Source of the DNA: Arthrobacter globiformis NBRC 12137
GTDB taxonomy: Bacteria > Actinomycetota > Actinomycetes > Actinomycetales > Micrococcaceae
DNA length: 64,000 bases
Assembly: GCF_000238915.1 (NCBI RefSeq)
Contig: NZ_BAEG01000113.1
Location: 1-64,000 of the forward strand
Reading direction: 5' to 3'
Position 1 is the stretch's first letter; every line of letters starts with the position of its first letter. A program made the position numbers and the translations under genes. Below, in pieces: positions 50,859-59,404 of the stretch. The notes below the pieces were generated by a model that saw only the letters and a list, made by a program, of their open reading frames with translations, was not told the DNA's origin and did no database searches.

Positions 50859-51653
50859 ATGAATACGTTCTTTCGCCGCAGTGAAGCACGGAAGATTATC
50901 AGCCATGAGCTTTCTACCCCGGTAGGCGCCGGGCCACGACAATGGATTTCTCAACACCGCGCTAGAGGTGCGGCCGTGGCGCTCGCCGTCCTGCTCTCAG
51001 CAACGGCATGCGGAGGTCAATCGGCTGCTTCAGTTTCAACGCCTCTGGCCACCGAGCCCGCATCCCCGAGCGCTACGCCGACACCCACTCCAACTGCACC
51101 GGCATCATCCGAGTGCGTCACGGAAAATGCGACCGAAGAGTACTCGCCGAAGGTCTTCATCTGCACGAAGAGCGACGCTGGAGAGCTGCTGTGGATGGAG
51201 CAGTCAGAATCGAAACGGGTGACGGACGCGCGGGCGGCGGCAGCGAAGATTGCTGCCGAAAAGGCCGCTGCTAAGAAGGCTGCTGCCGAGAAGGCCGCCG
51301 CCGACAAGGCAGCCCAAGAAGCGGCGGCTAAAGCCGCCCAGAAGCAGGCCGCCGCGGAGGCGGCCCGCCAACAGGCTGCAGCCGAGGAGGCGAAGCGTCA
51401 GCAGCAGGCAGCCGCCGCTGCTGCCGCTGCCGCCGCGGCGGCGCAAGCCCAGGTGCCCGTGCAGCCTGCCGCCCCCGCAGCTCCGTCAGGATGCGATCCA
51501 AACTATGCAGGGCCCTGCGTGCCCATTGCGTCAGACGTGGATTGCGCGGGGGGAAGCGGCAACGGTCCCGCGTACGTAGGAGGACCGGTCACCGTCGTCG
51601 GATCCGACATCTACGGTCTCGACAGGAACGGTGACGGCGTAGGGTGCGAGTAG
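50859..51653 (+). CDS. Exported Ala/Lys-rich protein with Excalibur domain
   Basis: A 264-residue protein. A hydrophobic export segment lies at about residues 35-53, ending in a lipobox-like SATACGG, followed by a Ser/Thr/Pro-rich stretch. Residues 125-200 are a long Ala/Lys/Glu/Gln helix (EKAAAKKAAAEKAAADKAAQ). After a Cys pair comes the Excalibur domain (DCAGGSGNGPAYVGG, DRNGDGVGCE), as in the larger protein at 7616. Probably a surface protein bound to wall or membrane and calcium. GGGGGC precedes the ATG. It lies between the halves of a broken regulator gene. Confidence 0.82.
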   Translation: MNTFFRRSEARKIISHELSTPVGAGPRQWISQHRARGAAVALAVLLSATACGGQSAASVSTPLATEPASPSATPTPTPTAPASSECVTENATEEYSPKVFICTKSDAGELLWMEQSESKRVTDARAAAAKIAAEKAAAKKAAAEKAAADKAAQEAAAKAAQKQAAAEAARQQAAAEEAKRQQQAAAAAAAAAAAAQAQVPVQPAAPAAPSGCDPNYAGPCVPIASDVDCAGGSGNGPAYVGGPVTVVGSDIYGLDRNGDGVGCE

Positions 51654-51770
51654 TTCCTGGCCAGTCTCTTGCTAGCAGGCCCGTCGCCTATGGCTTTCAA
51701 ATGCCGTGGGCGACGGTCCCGCATCAGGAACGTCTGGGATTTTGAGCCCGCCCCAAACCGAGTTTGTGGG

Positions 51771-51870
51771 TTGCGGATGGCCTCGGCGATCCGTGAGTAG
51801 CCGCCAACCCGGAGCGGTGAGCCGGACTGGGCCTCCACCGTTCGGGAGCGACCCGTCCCTCAGCGCGTCA
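51771..51870 (-). pseudogene. 5' part of the broken GntR/UTRA regulator gene
   Basis: On the minus strand this reads VEAQSGSPLRVGGYSRIAEAIRN-like codons (matching residues just after the start of the intact gene at 42262), with weaker similarity up to about 51870. It breaks off exactly where the fragment at 50101 starts on the other strand, so the two pieces would rejoin if the interval 50101-51770 were flipped. Confidence 0.7.
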
Positions 51871-51936
51871 GCAAGCCTGTAGCCAAGGCATTTGAAAGAC
51901 TGACCCGGTTCGTAACCAAGGAAGAGGGGGCTCCCC

Positions 51937-52311
51937 ATGGAGGCAGCAGCAGTAACCACGTGGATGTTCGTCGAAGAATGTCCGATTCCACATGACGTTA
52001 TGGAGTTGATGCTCCCCGGCGAGCAGCCCGTCTCCGCCTACAGGACTTTCCGGGACAGCGCCATCTTTACTACCAAGCGCATGATCGTGCGCGACGCCCA
52101 AGGAATCACCGGAAAGAAGGTGGAGGTCTACTCCCTGCCGTACACCGCCATCAACATGTGGTCCTCCGAGAATGCCGGCAAATTTGATCTCGACGCCGAA
52201 TTGGAGCTTTGGACCCGCGCCGGTCACATCAAGATCAAGGTGGGCAAGAAGGTGGACGTACGTCGTCTCGACATGCTGATCGCGCATTCGGTCATCGGAT
52301 CTCAGCACTAA
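51937..52311 (+). CDS. Bacterial PH-domain protein
   Basis: A 124-residue protein that is essentially one bacterial pleckstrin-homology domain (bPH type): VMELMLPGEQPVSAYRTFRDSAIFTTKRMIVRD, VEVYSLPYTAINMWSSENAGKFDLDAELELWT, IKIKVGKKVDVRRLDMLI. Family members form ring-like oligomers and are thought to act at the membrane or in stress, with unknown ligands. GAGGGGGCTCCCC precedes the ATG. Confidence 0.9.
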   Translation: MEAAAVTTWMFVEECPIPHDVMELMLPGEQPVSAYRTFRDSAIFTTKRMIVRDAQGITGKKVEVYSLPYTAINMWSSENAGKFDLDAELELWTRAGHIKIKVGKKVDVRRLDMLIAHSVIGSQH

Positions 52312-52326
52312 TAAGTGCCCTGAATC

Positions 52327-52372
52327 GAAACGGTGGGAGGACACCCGAAACTGAATGTCCTCCCGCCGTTTC
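52327..52372. terminator. CGACGGCGGG-like hairpin
   Basis: GAAACGGTGGGAGGAC pairs with GTCCTCCCGCCGTTTC (16 pairs, one G-U) around a 14-base loop. It lies between the convergent PH-domain and nucleoside hydrolase genes and is a diverged member of the hairpin family. Confidence 0.75.
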
Positions 52373-52395
52373 CGTGTCCAAAAGCGTCGACGGAT

Positions 52396-53397
52396 TCAAC
52401 CACCCACGAGGGCGGTTTCGACAGGCCCGACCACAGGGATTTCGAAGTAGTTCAGCAGCCTCTCCACCAAATGCGGCGCGAAGTCGTCCTCCAGCGACAG
52501 CACCACACGGCAGCGGGCACCGGGCTGTTCCGGGTAGTCCATGTAGAGCCCGCGCAGGTCACAGACGGTCTGCCCGCGGCCTGGCCCGGAAGTCGTGTCG
52601 ACGTCCACATGCACCACCGGGGCAACGGCAGCCGTAACGGCACCGACCGCGAGCGCGGCGGCGAGCGGGTCGTGCATGGCGGAGCAGGCGCGGCCGAAGA
52701 TGCCCTCGTAGAAGCGGAAATAATAGCCCAGCATCTCCCCCAGCGCCCGCGGCACGGCGCCGGACGAGGCGAGCAGCTCCTGCCGGTGGTTCTCCTCCAG
52801 CACGTTGGTCATGGTCACGTCCAGCGGCACCAGGGTCACGTTCCAGCCGGCGGACAGCACGACGGCGGCGGCCTCGGGGTCGTTGGCGATGTTCGCCTCC
52901 GCCACGGGCGTGAGGTTCCCCGGGGCCAGGGCCGCGCCGCCCATGATGGTGATCTCCGCAACCAGCTCCGGCAAGGAAGGCTCCAGCCCCAGGGCCTCGG
53001 CGATGTTGGTCAGCGGGCCGATGGCCAGAACCCGCAGCGTGCCGGGGTGCTCGTGCGCGAGCCGCACCAGCATCTCCGCCGCCGTCTCCGGCGCAAGCGA
53101 AACAGAGGACGCAGCAAGCGACACCTCGCCGATGCCGTTGGCGCCGTGCACCCACGGCGCTCCCCCGCCGAAGGAACCGGCAAGGGGGTCGTGCGCGCCG
53201 AGGGCAACAGGAATGTGCGCGTGCCCGGCGAGCTCGAGCAGGTCCAGGCTGTTGCGGGCGCCGACGGCGGCGCTGACATTGCCGCTCACGGCGCCGATCC
53301 CCCGCACGTCCGCCTGGGGCGAGGCGAGCAGGTAGGCCAGGGCGAGGGCGTCGTCGATGCCAGTGTCGCAGTCGAGGTAGAACGGGAAGCTGGTCAT
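52396..53397 (-). CDS. Inosine/uridine-preferring nucleoside hydrolase
   Basis: A 333-residue enzyme splitting nucleosides to base and ribose. The calcium-binding signature DCDTGIDDALALAY is at residues 9-22; VLAIGPLTNIAEAL and MGGAALAPGNLTPVAEANIANDPEAA are the other family blocks. It is transcribed 33 bases after the MFS gene, and the ribokinase is divergent. The last residues (GPVETALVGG) and the TGA come from a GGTTGAG-type repeat (52397-52427). Confidence 0.93.
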   Translation of the reverse strand: MTSFPFYLDCDTGIDDALALAYLLASPQADVRGIGAVSGNVSAAVGARNSLDLLELAGHAHIPVALGAHDPLAGSFGGGAPWVHGANGIGEVSLAASSVSLAPETAAEMLVRLAHEHPGTLRVLAIGPLTNIAEALGLEPSLPELVAEITIMGGAALAPGNLTPVAEANIANDPEAAAVVLSAGWNVTLVPLDVTMTNVLEENHRQELLASSGAVPRALGEMLGYYFRFYEGIFGRACSAMHDPLAAALAVGAVTAAVAPVVHVDVDTTSGPGRGQTVCDLRGLYMDYPEQPGARCRVVLSLEDDFAPHLVERLLNYFEIPVVGPVETALVGG

Positions 53398-53430
53398 GGG
53401 AGTGGTCCTTCTTTCAGTCAGGGGAGAGGT

Positions 53431-54873
53431 TTAGAGGGTTTCGCCCTTGGGGGCGGCGACGAAGAGGCTGACGATGAACGCCGCCGCCGTGATGGCCGCA
53501 GAAATCCAGAGGGCGGTGGCGTAGCCGGCGGATGTCGCCTGGGCGGCGAACGGCGCAACAATTACGACGCCGAGGCTCGCCCCGATGCCGAAGGAGGCGC
53601 CGTTGATGCTGGGCAGGGAAGCGGGTGCTTCCTTGGGCGAAAGCAGGACGGAGAGTCCGTTGATGGCAGTGAGGAAGAGGCCATTGTAGAAGATGCCGAG
53701 CGACGCGACGGCGATCATCACCGCCACTTGGTTGCCGGAAAACAAGGCGGCCGCCACCGCGCAGGCCAGGCTCAGGGCGGTGCCCGTGCGGAGGGTCTTG
53801 ATCCAGCCGCGGCGGCCGGCGAGCCAGCCGGCCAGCGGGGCGGCGAAGACGCCGATGAGCGCCGCCGGGGTGAGGAACAGCAGTGCGGACAGGGACGGGC
53901 TGAGCCCGAAGCCGGAGCCCTTGTCCTGGCTGAGCAGCACCACGGTGAAGTTCATGACGGCGAAGATGCCGGCCAGGGTCAGGACGGTGGTGGCAATGAC
54001 GGGCCACACCTGGCGGGAGCGCAGGTGGTGGACGGCGATGAGCGGGTGGCTGCGCCGTTTCTCGATCATCCAGAAGGCGGCGAAGGACGCAATGGTGCCG
54101 GCGAGCAGGGCCAAGGTGCCGGGTGCGGTCCATCCGGCGGCCGATCCGCCGGAAACGAAGTAGGTGATGAACACCAGGAACACCGAGAGCGAGCCCGCGC
54201 CCCACCAGTCCATGGCGCCGCGGACGTGCTGCGGCCGCCCCTTCGGGACGGTCCTGAGGATACAGCCGGCGGCGACGGCGGTCAGCACCAGCACGACGAC
54301 GAAGATGGACCGGAAGCCGAGGGTCTCGGACATCAGGCCGCCGACGTAGCCGTCCACGCCCCCGATGCCGCCGTTGATGGCGGCGATGATGCCCACGGAC
54401 GTGCCGAAGACGCGCGGCTGCAGGTTCTCGCTGAGCACGATGTAGGACAGGGCGAAGACGGCGCTGGACACGCCCTGCAGGAAGCGGCCCGTGATGAGCA
54501 GCGGCAGCGTGGGCGCCGCGATGCAGAGGATGGTGCCGGTGCCCATGATGGCCAGCACCAGCAGGAGAGCGGCACGGCGGCCGATGAAGTCGCTCCACCT
54601 GCCGATCACCGGGCCGGCGATGGCGCCGGCGAGGAAGAACATGGACTGCACGGGGGCTGCGGCGTCGGGTGCCTGGCCGAAGCTGGCGGCAATCTGCGGC
54701 AGCGCGGGGGTGACCATGCTGGCGTTGAGCTGGAAGGACAGCACGCCGAGGAGCAGGGTGGAAATGAGCAGGGCGGCCGGGCGGCCGGCAAGTCTGTTCA
54801 CATCAGTTTCGCTTTCGACGGCGGTGGGCGGCGAGATACTAGCTGTAACTGGGGTGTTCACATCAAACTCCAT
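53431..54873 (-). CDS. MFS transporter, probably for nucleosides
   Basis: A 480-residue drug/solute:H+ type transporter with 12-14 helices (LISTLLLGVLSFQLNASMV, GRWSDFIGRRAALLLVLAIM, SENLQPRVFGTSVGIIAAIN). The first gene of the operon with the nucleoside hydrolase, and divergent from ribokinase. The cargo (nucleoside or ribose) is inferred from neighbours only. Start ATG 54873 with AGAGAA upstream. Confidence 0.88.
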   Translation of the reverse strand: MEFDVNTPVTASISPPTAVESETDVNRLAGRPAALLISTLLLGVLSFQLNASMVTPALPQIAASFGQAPDAAAPVQSMFFLAGAIAGPVIGRWSDFIGRRAALLLVLAIMGTGTILCIAAPTLPLLITGRFLQGVSSAVFALSYIVLSENLQPRVFGTSVGIIAAINGGIGGVDGYVGGLMSETLGFRSIFVVVLVLTAVAAGCILRTVPKGRPQHVRGAMDWWGAGSLSVFLVFITYFVSGGSAAGWTAPGTLALLAGTIASFAAFWMIEKRRSHPLIAVHHLRSRQVWPVIATTVLTLAGIFAVMNFTVVLLSQDKGSGFGLSPSLSALLFLTPAALIGVFAAPLAGWLAGRRGWIKTLRTGTALSLACAVAAALFSGNQVAVMIAVASLGIFYNGLFLTAINGLSVLLSPKEAPASLPSINGASFGIGASLGVVIVAPFAAQATSAGYATALWISAAITAAAFIVSLFVAAPKGETL

Positions 54874-54907
54874 TGTTCTCTGCAGGGGGTCCTGCGGATG
54901 GGAAATC

Positions 54908-54957
54908 AGTTGTTATACAACCATGTATGACGAACAAGTACAACCATGCCGTACACT
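54908..54957. promoter_or_regulatory. Divergent operator region with direct repeat
   Basis: TACAACCATG occurs at 54916-54925 and again at 54939-54948 (23 bases apart), each followed by GTA or TA-like steps; TTGTTATACAA at about 54910-54920 is itself an inverted repeat. It lies between the transporter operon and ribokinase and most likely binds a shared regulator that is not encoded in the window. Confidence 0.45.
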
Positions 54958-55003
54958 ATTTCCTAATTCAGCCGCCCCTGGCTCGACCTGATAGGACTTC
55001 CTT

Positions 55004-55873
55004 ATGAGCACTCAGCTTCCTGCCGTCACCGTCGTCGGCAGTATCAACCTGGACATCATCGCCACCACCGACCGGCTCCCCACCGCCGGCGAAACCGTCG
55101 GCGGCGGCGTGCTGCAGCAGCAGCCGGGCGGCAAGGGCGCCAACCAGGCCGTGGCCGCCGCACGGCTCGGCGGGAGTTCGCGGATGATCGGTGCAGTGGG
55201 CGATGATGCCCAGGGCCGCCTGATGCTGGAGGCTCTTTCCGGCGCTGGCGTGGACACTTCGGACGTGGCGGTGCTCGACGGCGACGCGACCGGTACCGCG
55301 CTGATCGTGGTGGACCGTGAGGGCGAAAACCAGATCGTGGTGTGCCCGGGCGCGAATGGTGCGTTTTCGTTGGAGGGAGTGGAGTTTGGGCCGGACGAGG
55401 TCGTGCTGTGCCAGCTCGAGGTCGGCCTGCCCGTGGCGCTGGAGGCGGCCAGGAAGTCCTCCGGGTTCTTCGTCCTGAATGCCGCGCCCGCGATGAACCT
55501 GCCGTCGGAGCTGCTGGAGCGGTGCGACCTGGTGATCGTCAACGAGACGGAGTTCGAACTGATCCCGGCGCTGGCCGAGGCGAAGCTCGTCGCGGTGACG
55601 TACGGGAAGGTCGGCTCGGCGATGTTCGAGCACGGGCGGAAGGTGGCCCAGGCGCCTGCCGCTTCCGTGGCGGTCGCCAACACGATTGGCGCGGGTGACG
55701 CGTTCTGCGCGGCGCTGGTCCTGGCGCTGCGGAGCGATCTGGACTACACACGTTCTCTGGCCGTGGCGAACGCAGTGGGTGCCGACGCCGTGGGCGACCC
55801 GTCGTCCCAACCGCATTTGGCCCAGCTGCACCACTACTTGGAGCGTACTGCTCCGGACCCGGACGCACGGTGA
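55004..55873 (+). CDS. rbsK: Ribokinase
   Basis: A 289-residue PfkB-family kinase making ribose 5-phosphate. Marks: VVGSINLDIIATTDRLP, PGGKGANQAVAAARLGG, and the catalytic NTIGAGDAFCAALVLAL with the active Asp near residue 232. Likely phosphorylates the ribose released by the nucleoside hydrolase. It overlaps the GNAT gene start by four bases. Confidence 0.93.
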   Translation: MSTQLPAVTVVGSINLDIIATTDRLPTAGETVGGGVLQQQPGGKGANQAVAAARLGGSSRMIGAVGDDAQGRLMLEALSGAGVDTSDVAVLDGDATGTALIVVDREGENQIVVCPGANGAFSLEGVEFGPDEVVLCQLEVGLPVALEAARKSSGFFVLNAAPAMNLPSELLERCDLVIVNETEFELIPALAEAKLVAVTYGKVGSAMFEHGRKVAQAPAASVAVANTIGAGDAFCAALVLALRSDLDYTRSLAVANAVGADAVGDPSSQPHLAQLHHYLERTAPDPDAR

Positions 55874-56382
55874 GTGTCGCGCTGCCGGCGACTGTCATGC
55901 TGCGGCGGGCAGTCCCTGCTGACTTCCCCGAGGTCCGGCGCATCACCCGCGAGGCGTACCTGCGGGCCGGGCACTTCGCTGCCGACCATCCCTACATGAG
56001 CGTCTTGGAGGACGTGGAGCACCGCGCCGAGCACGCGGAGGTTTGGGTGGCGGAGGCCGCCGGGAAGGTGGTGGCGGCGGTGACGGTGACGTTCGCCGGC
56101 CAGCCGTACAGCGAGATCGCCCAGGACGGGGAGCTGGAGTTCCGGATGCTGGCGGTGGACCCGGCGCATCAGGGCGGCGGCGTGGGCCGCGCGGCGGTGC
56201 GTCAGATTGTGGAGCACGCCCGGCAGTTGAACGGCATTGAGGCGATCAGCATCACCAGCGCCACGTTCATGGAACGCGCCCACAAGCTCTACCGGTCTCT
56301 GGGCTTTCGCCGCGCACCGGAGCGAGACTGGTATGTGTCCGGCGAGAACATTTTGCTTTGGGTGTTTCGGCGGCAGCTGTAG
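55870..56382 (+). CDS. GNAT-family acetyltransferase
   Basis: A 170-residue acetyltransferase. GTG start at 55870 overlaps the ribokinase stop. The acetyl-CoA motif is LEFRMLAVDPAHQGGGVGRAAVRQIV, followed by FMERAHKLYRSLGFRRAPERDW. The substrate is unknown; co-transcription with ribokinase says little about it, since such genes often travel together. Confidence 0.88.
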   Translation: MSVALPATVMLRRAVPADFPEVRRITREAYLRAGHFAADHPYMSVLEDVEHRAEHAEVWVAEAAGKVVAAVTVTFAGQPYSEIAQDGELEFRMLAVDPAHQGGGVGRAAVRQIVEHARQLNGIEAISITSATFMERAHKLYRSLGFRRAPERDWYVSGENILLWVFRRQL

Positions 56383-56973
56383 TCCGTGATGTTAGAGCCT
56401 GTCGAAATTAGTCAGTGTGAGCGGTCCGGATCATCCACTTGAATGTACAGGGGCTAAGGCACGGCTTCGACAAAGGTGGCCTCATACCAAAGTGAACCGA
56501 ACAGTCCGGTTCGTGTGGCATGCTATCTTTGCCGCCCACGGACGTAGCTCGGACTTCTCAGCAGCGGAGGTCATCTTAGTTTCAAAAGGTCTGAAAGATC
56601 GAACAGTTGCGGCGCCCCGAACACATTTTCGATCCGATTGATAATCCAGGCATGCTGCATGCCAAAAGGTTTACCGGATTCCCCGTGATGGCGATTGGCC
56701 GTGATCAAGATGAGGCATTTCACGTCATGTTAGCCCTGCAGGCTGCGAGGTTTCCAGACAGGTGTCGTAACGGCTGTGCTTCCACATCGGGCAACAGATA
56801 TCAGTACCGTCGGAGGTGCGGCAGTAGTTGCAGGGCACAAGCAGCTCATAGTAAACGAGTCCCACAGCCACAGCTCGCTGGCCCGCCGTCCGGCGACAAG
56901 GACTGAGCGAGGGGCGTACCTACTTTGTCCGTGGAACTTGGTATCCTGGAGTGTCGAATATCAAGGGGTGCAC
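56383..56973. other. Left border region of the defence island
   Basis: Nearly 600 bases where GC drops compared with the ribokinase side. It begins with a decayed GGTTGAG-type element (TTAGAGCCTGTCGAAATTAG, about 56392). A GTG-started frame of 74 codons at 56417 (NRTVRFVWHAIFAAHGRSSDF) is open but shows no ribosome site or family, so it is not called; it could be a lost small regulator. The methyltransferase promoter must lie near the right end. No tRNA or direct-repeat attachment site was seen. Confidence 0.45.
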
Positions 56974-58428
56974 GTGTTTCCAATCATTGATCTCTTCGCT
57001 GGGCCGGGAGGCCTGAACGAAGGATTTTCTAGCGTACGGGACGAGAACGGTGCCTTCGTATATAAGACCTTGGCCTCGTTCGAGATGGACAGCTTCGCCT
57101 GCCAGACCCTTCGCTTGCGTGCCACCTACAGGGAGTTAGTTCGGTCAGAGAGGGACCTTGGGCCTTACTTTGACTACATCCAAGGTAAGAAGAGTTGGCA
57201 GTCCATTCTCACCGGTGACTTTAGGGATGCATACTTCGCTGCGAAGACTCACGTTTATCAAGTCGAACTGGGTGCAGAGAACCGGCCTGAAGTAGATGAC
57301 TTCATCGAGAAGCAACTTGGCTCCGAATCCAACCGAGGGCACTGGGCCCTGATCGGCGGGCCTCCATGCCAAGCATATTCGTTGGCTGGCCGATCGCGTC
57401 GCAAAGGTGACGAAACCTTTGTATCGGATCACAAGCACTTCCTGTATCGCGAGTATCTCCACATCCTCGACAAGTTCAAGCCGACCGTATTCGTCATGGA
57501 GAACGTGAAAGGCCTGCTCTCGTCCAAGAACGGCGAAAGCAGCATGTTTCAAACAATCCTCGGAGACCTTGCCAACCTCCCAGGCGGCACTCACTACCAG
57601 ATCCGCTCACTTGTAGTCGATGCAGACCCAGCAAACCTGGAGCCCTCAGACTTCATTATCAGAGCGGAAGAATACGGCGTCCCACAGAAACGCCACCGCG
57701 TCATCTTGCTCGGTGTGAGGAGCGACGTCGCTCCCCGGGTACCGCGACGCATCCTCAAAAAGGCGGATGGCGCCGTGACAGTTCGCGCTGCACTGCAAAC
57801 GATGCCCAGTGTGCGTGCAGCAACGTCTTCCCGTCGCCCGAAAATCGAGCTCGACTGGCAAGCAGTTCAAGAGCAAGCCTTGAACGAAGTGCGATTGACT
57901 GAGATCACCAACAAGGTTGAACCCGTCAAGTCTGGGACCCTAGCTATCGATGCATACGAATCGTGGATCAGCGAAGAGGCACTCGATACCCCTATTCAGC
58001 ACGTTCCACGTGCACACATGGTCTCAGACTTGGCTAGGTACCGTGTAATGGCCGAACTAGCCGGACTTTTGGGTAAGAGCCCAAAGTACACGGATCTGCC
58101 AGCTGCACTCCACCCTGAGCACAAGAACATCACTCGTGAAGGGACGCCTTTCACGGACCGCTTCAGGGTGCAAGTCTGGGATGCTCCATCCACCACCGTG
58201 GTTTCACACATCTCTAAAGACGGGCACTACTACATCCATCCGGATCCTGAGCAGACTCGTAGTTTCACCGTTCGAGAAGCTGCCCGTCTGCAGTCATTCC
58301 CAGACAATTACTTCTTCGAAGGGCCGCGCACGCAGCAGTTCCATCAAGTGGGCAACGCAGTGCCACCTCTCCTGTCAAAGCAAATTGGCGACGTCGTAGC
58401 GGAAATGCTGGGCTTTCTCGACGAGTAA
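56974..58428 (+). CDS. C5-cytosine DNA methyltransferase
   Basis: A 484-residue DNA methyltransferase placing a methyl on C5 of cytosine. Motif I FAGPGG (8-13), motif IV IGGPPCQAYS with catalytic Cys132, motif VI ENVKGL (176-181), motif VIII VPQKRHRVILLG (about 236-247), motif IX FTVREAARLQSFPDNYFF and motif X QVGNAVPPLL. The target-recognition region lies between VIII and IX. GTG 56974 is chosen (AAGGGG five bases upstream), which gives the usual short N-terminus. It converges on the five-gene operon and would protect the host DNA from its nuclease. Confidence 0.93.
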   Translation: MFPIIDLFAGPGGLNEGFSSVRDENGAFVYKTLASFEMDSFACQTLRLRATYRELVRSERDLGPYFDYIQGKKSWQSILTGDFRDAYFAAKTHVYQVELGAENRPEVDDFIEKQLGSESNRGHWALIGGPPCQAYSLAGRSRRKGDETFVSDHKHFLYREYLHILDKFKPTVFVMENVKGLLSSKNGESSMFQTILGDLANLPGGTHYQIRSLVVDADPANLEPSDFIIRAEEYGVPQKRHRVILLGVRSDVAPRVPRRILKKADGAVTVRAALQTMPSVRAATSSRRPKIELDWQAVQEQALNEVRLTEITNKVEPVKSGTLAIDAYESWISEEALDTPIQHVPRAHMVSDLARYRVMAELAGLLGKSPKYTDLPAALHPEHKNITREGTPFTDRFRVQVWDAPSTTVVSHISKDGHYYIHPDPEQTRSFTVREAARLQSFPDNYFFEGPRTQQFHQVGNAVPPLLSKQIGDVVAEMLGFLDE

Positions 58429-58548
58429 GAAACGGCGAACGTTCACGGTTGGTCCACTACAGAGTTGGTAAACCGCGCGGTTTGAGGCCTGGCCGGAGTC
58501 CAGAGTTCCTGCTCTGAGGGGCGGGAAGCGCTGTGTTCAACTGCTTCA

Positions 58549-59403
58549 TCAGAAGATTGGCCAGTCCGTTGCGAATGCCTTCTCTTGGTCACTTTTCTCT
58601 TGGGCTCTCTTCGCGGACGGCGTTGCCTTGCCCGGCAAGTCGAGGGCCTCTGCAGACTCCAAAAATAGCGACGCGACGAACTCGTCTATTTGTTCAGGTG
58701 TCATTACGAAGACGGACTGGATTGCCATCCTGCGCAGTAGTCGTTTGGTGACGTCTCGGAAAAGTACCATCCGTCGGCTCATGTTGGATTCGGATGCAAA
58801 CGCTAACAATCGATTTCCTAGGGCTCGAGAGAGCAGCGGGTAGCCGCCTATGCGCGGCTTCTCCAGCAAGTTGACAACCTCGTCTTCGCCTAGCTTGCCT
58901 GCCAGCTCCACTCCCAAGAGATGGACTCGCCACCACAGTCGTCCAATGGTTGTCCTGGTCATGTCAAACAAGCGTTCTTCGGAAATGCTCCACTTCTTGT
59001 TCTGACTGTTGAATCTTCCATAACGCCACAGAACCACGTCTGGCACCACCGCCGTATTGATGAAATTCCATACATCGATCGACGACGCGTCTGCGGGGAG
59101 GATTGCCATCTGGGCGTGGATCTCCGGACCGACGCTTCGGTCGAACTCGACTAGGACTTTGCTGCTTACATGTGACGGGAAGCCGTATTCTTCGGCTATA
59201 CCATGAATCTTCGATCTAAGGCTCATGAGCTCCACTGCAGCAGCGCGCTGCCGCGCAAGCGGGTAGTACTGCGCCTGAATTTTCGTCAGATCTATCGAGG
59301 CACCAATCTCCGACAAACTCTGCGAACGCAGCTGTTCCCATGCCAGTGATGCTTCATATAACGGCATACGGGGATAACAAAGCAGTAGTTGCGGCTCCCC
59401 CAT
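58549..59403 (-). CDS. Unknown protein of the defence operon (DUF6339-like)
   Basis: A 284-residue protein. Start ATG 59403 is chosen for GGTGGAAAG upstream. Conserved-looking parts are WNFINTAVVPDVVLWRYGRFN, RTTIGRLWWRVHLLGVELAG, EDEVVNLLEKPRIGGYPLLSRAL and a helical C-terminus. From memory this recalls the DUF6339 family, which I believe keeps company with Z1 genes; this is not certain. No catalytic motif is obvious, so a DNA-binding or adaptor role is possible. Last gene of the operon. Confidence 0.65.
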   Translation of the reverse strand: MGEPQLLLCYPRMPLYEASLAWEQLRSQSLSEIGASIDLTKIQAQYYPLARQRAAAVELMSLRSKIHGIAEEYGFPSHVSSKVLVEFDRSVGPEIHAQMAILPADASSIDVWNFINTAVVPDVVLWRYGRFNSQNKKWSISEERLFDMTRTTIGRLWWRVHLLGVELAGKLGEDEVVNLLEKPRIGGYPLLSRALGNRLLAFASESNMSRRMVLFRDVTKRLLRRMAIQSVFVMTPEQIDEFVASLFLESAEALDLPGKATPSAKRAQEKSDQEKAFATDWPIF

Positions 59404-59404
59404 A

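Noticed and set aside
52333..54930. Open frame of 865 codons opposite the nucleoside hydrolase and MFS genes
   Set aside because: Antisense shadow of two well-supported genes; low-complexity Gly/Asp/Arg composition.
56417..56641. 74-codon frame before the methyltransferase as a controller (C) protein
   Set aside because: No helix-turn-helix pattern or ribosome site visible; it was left as part of the border region.
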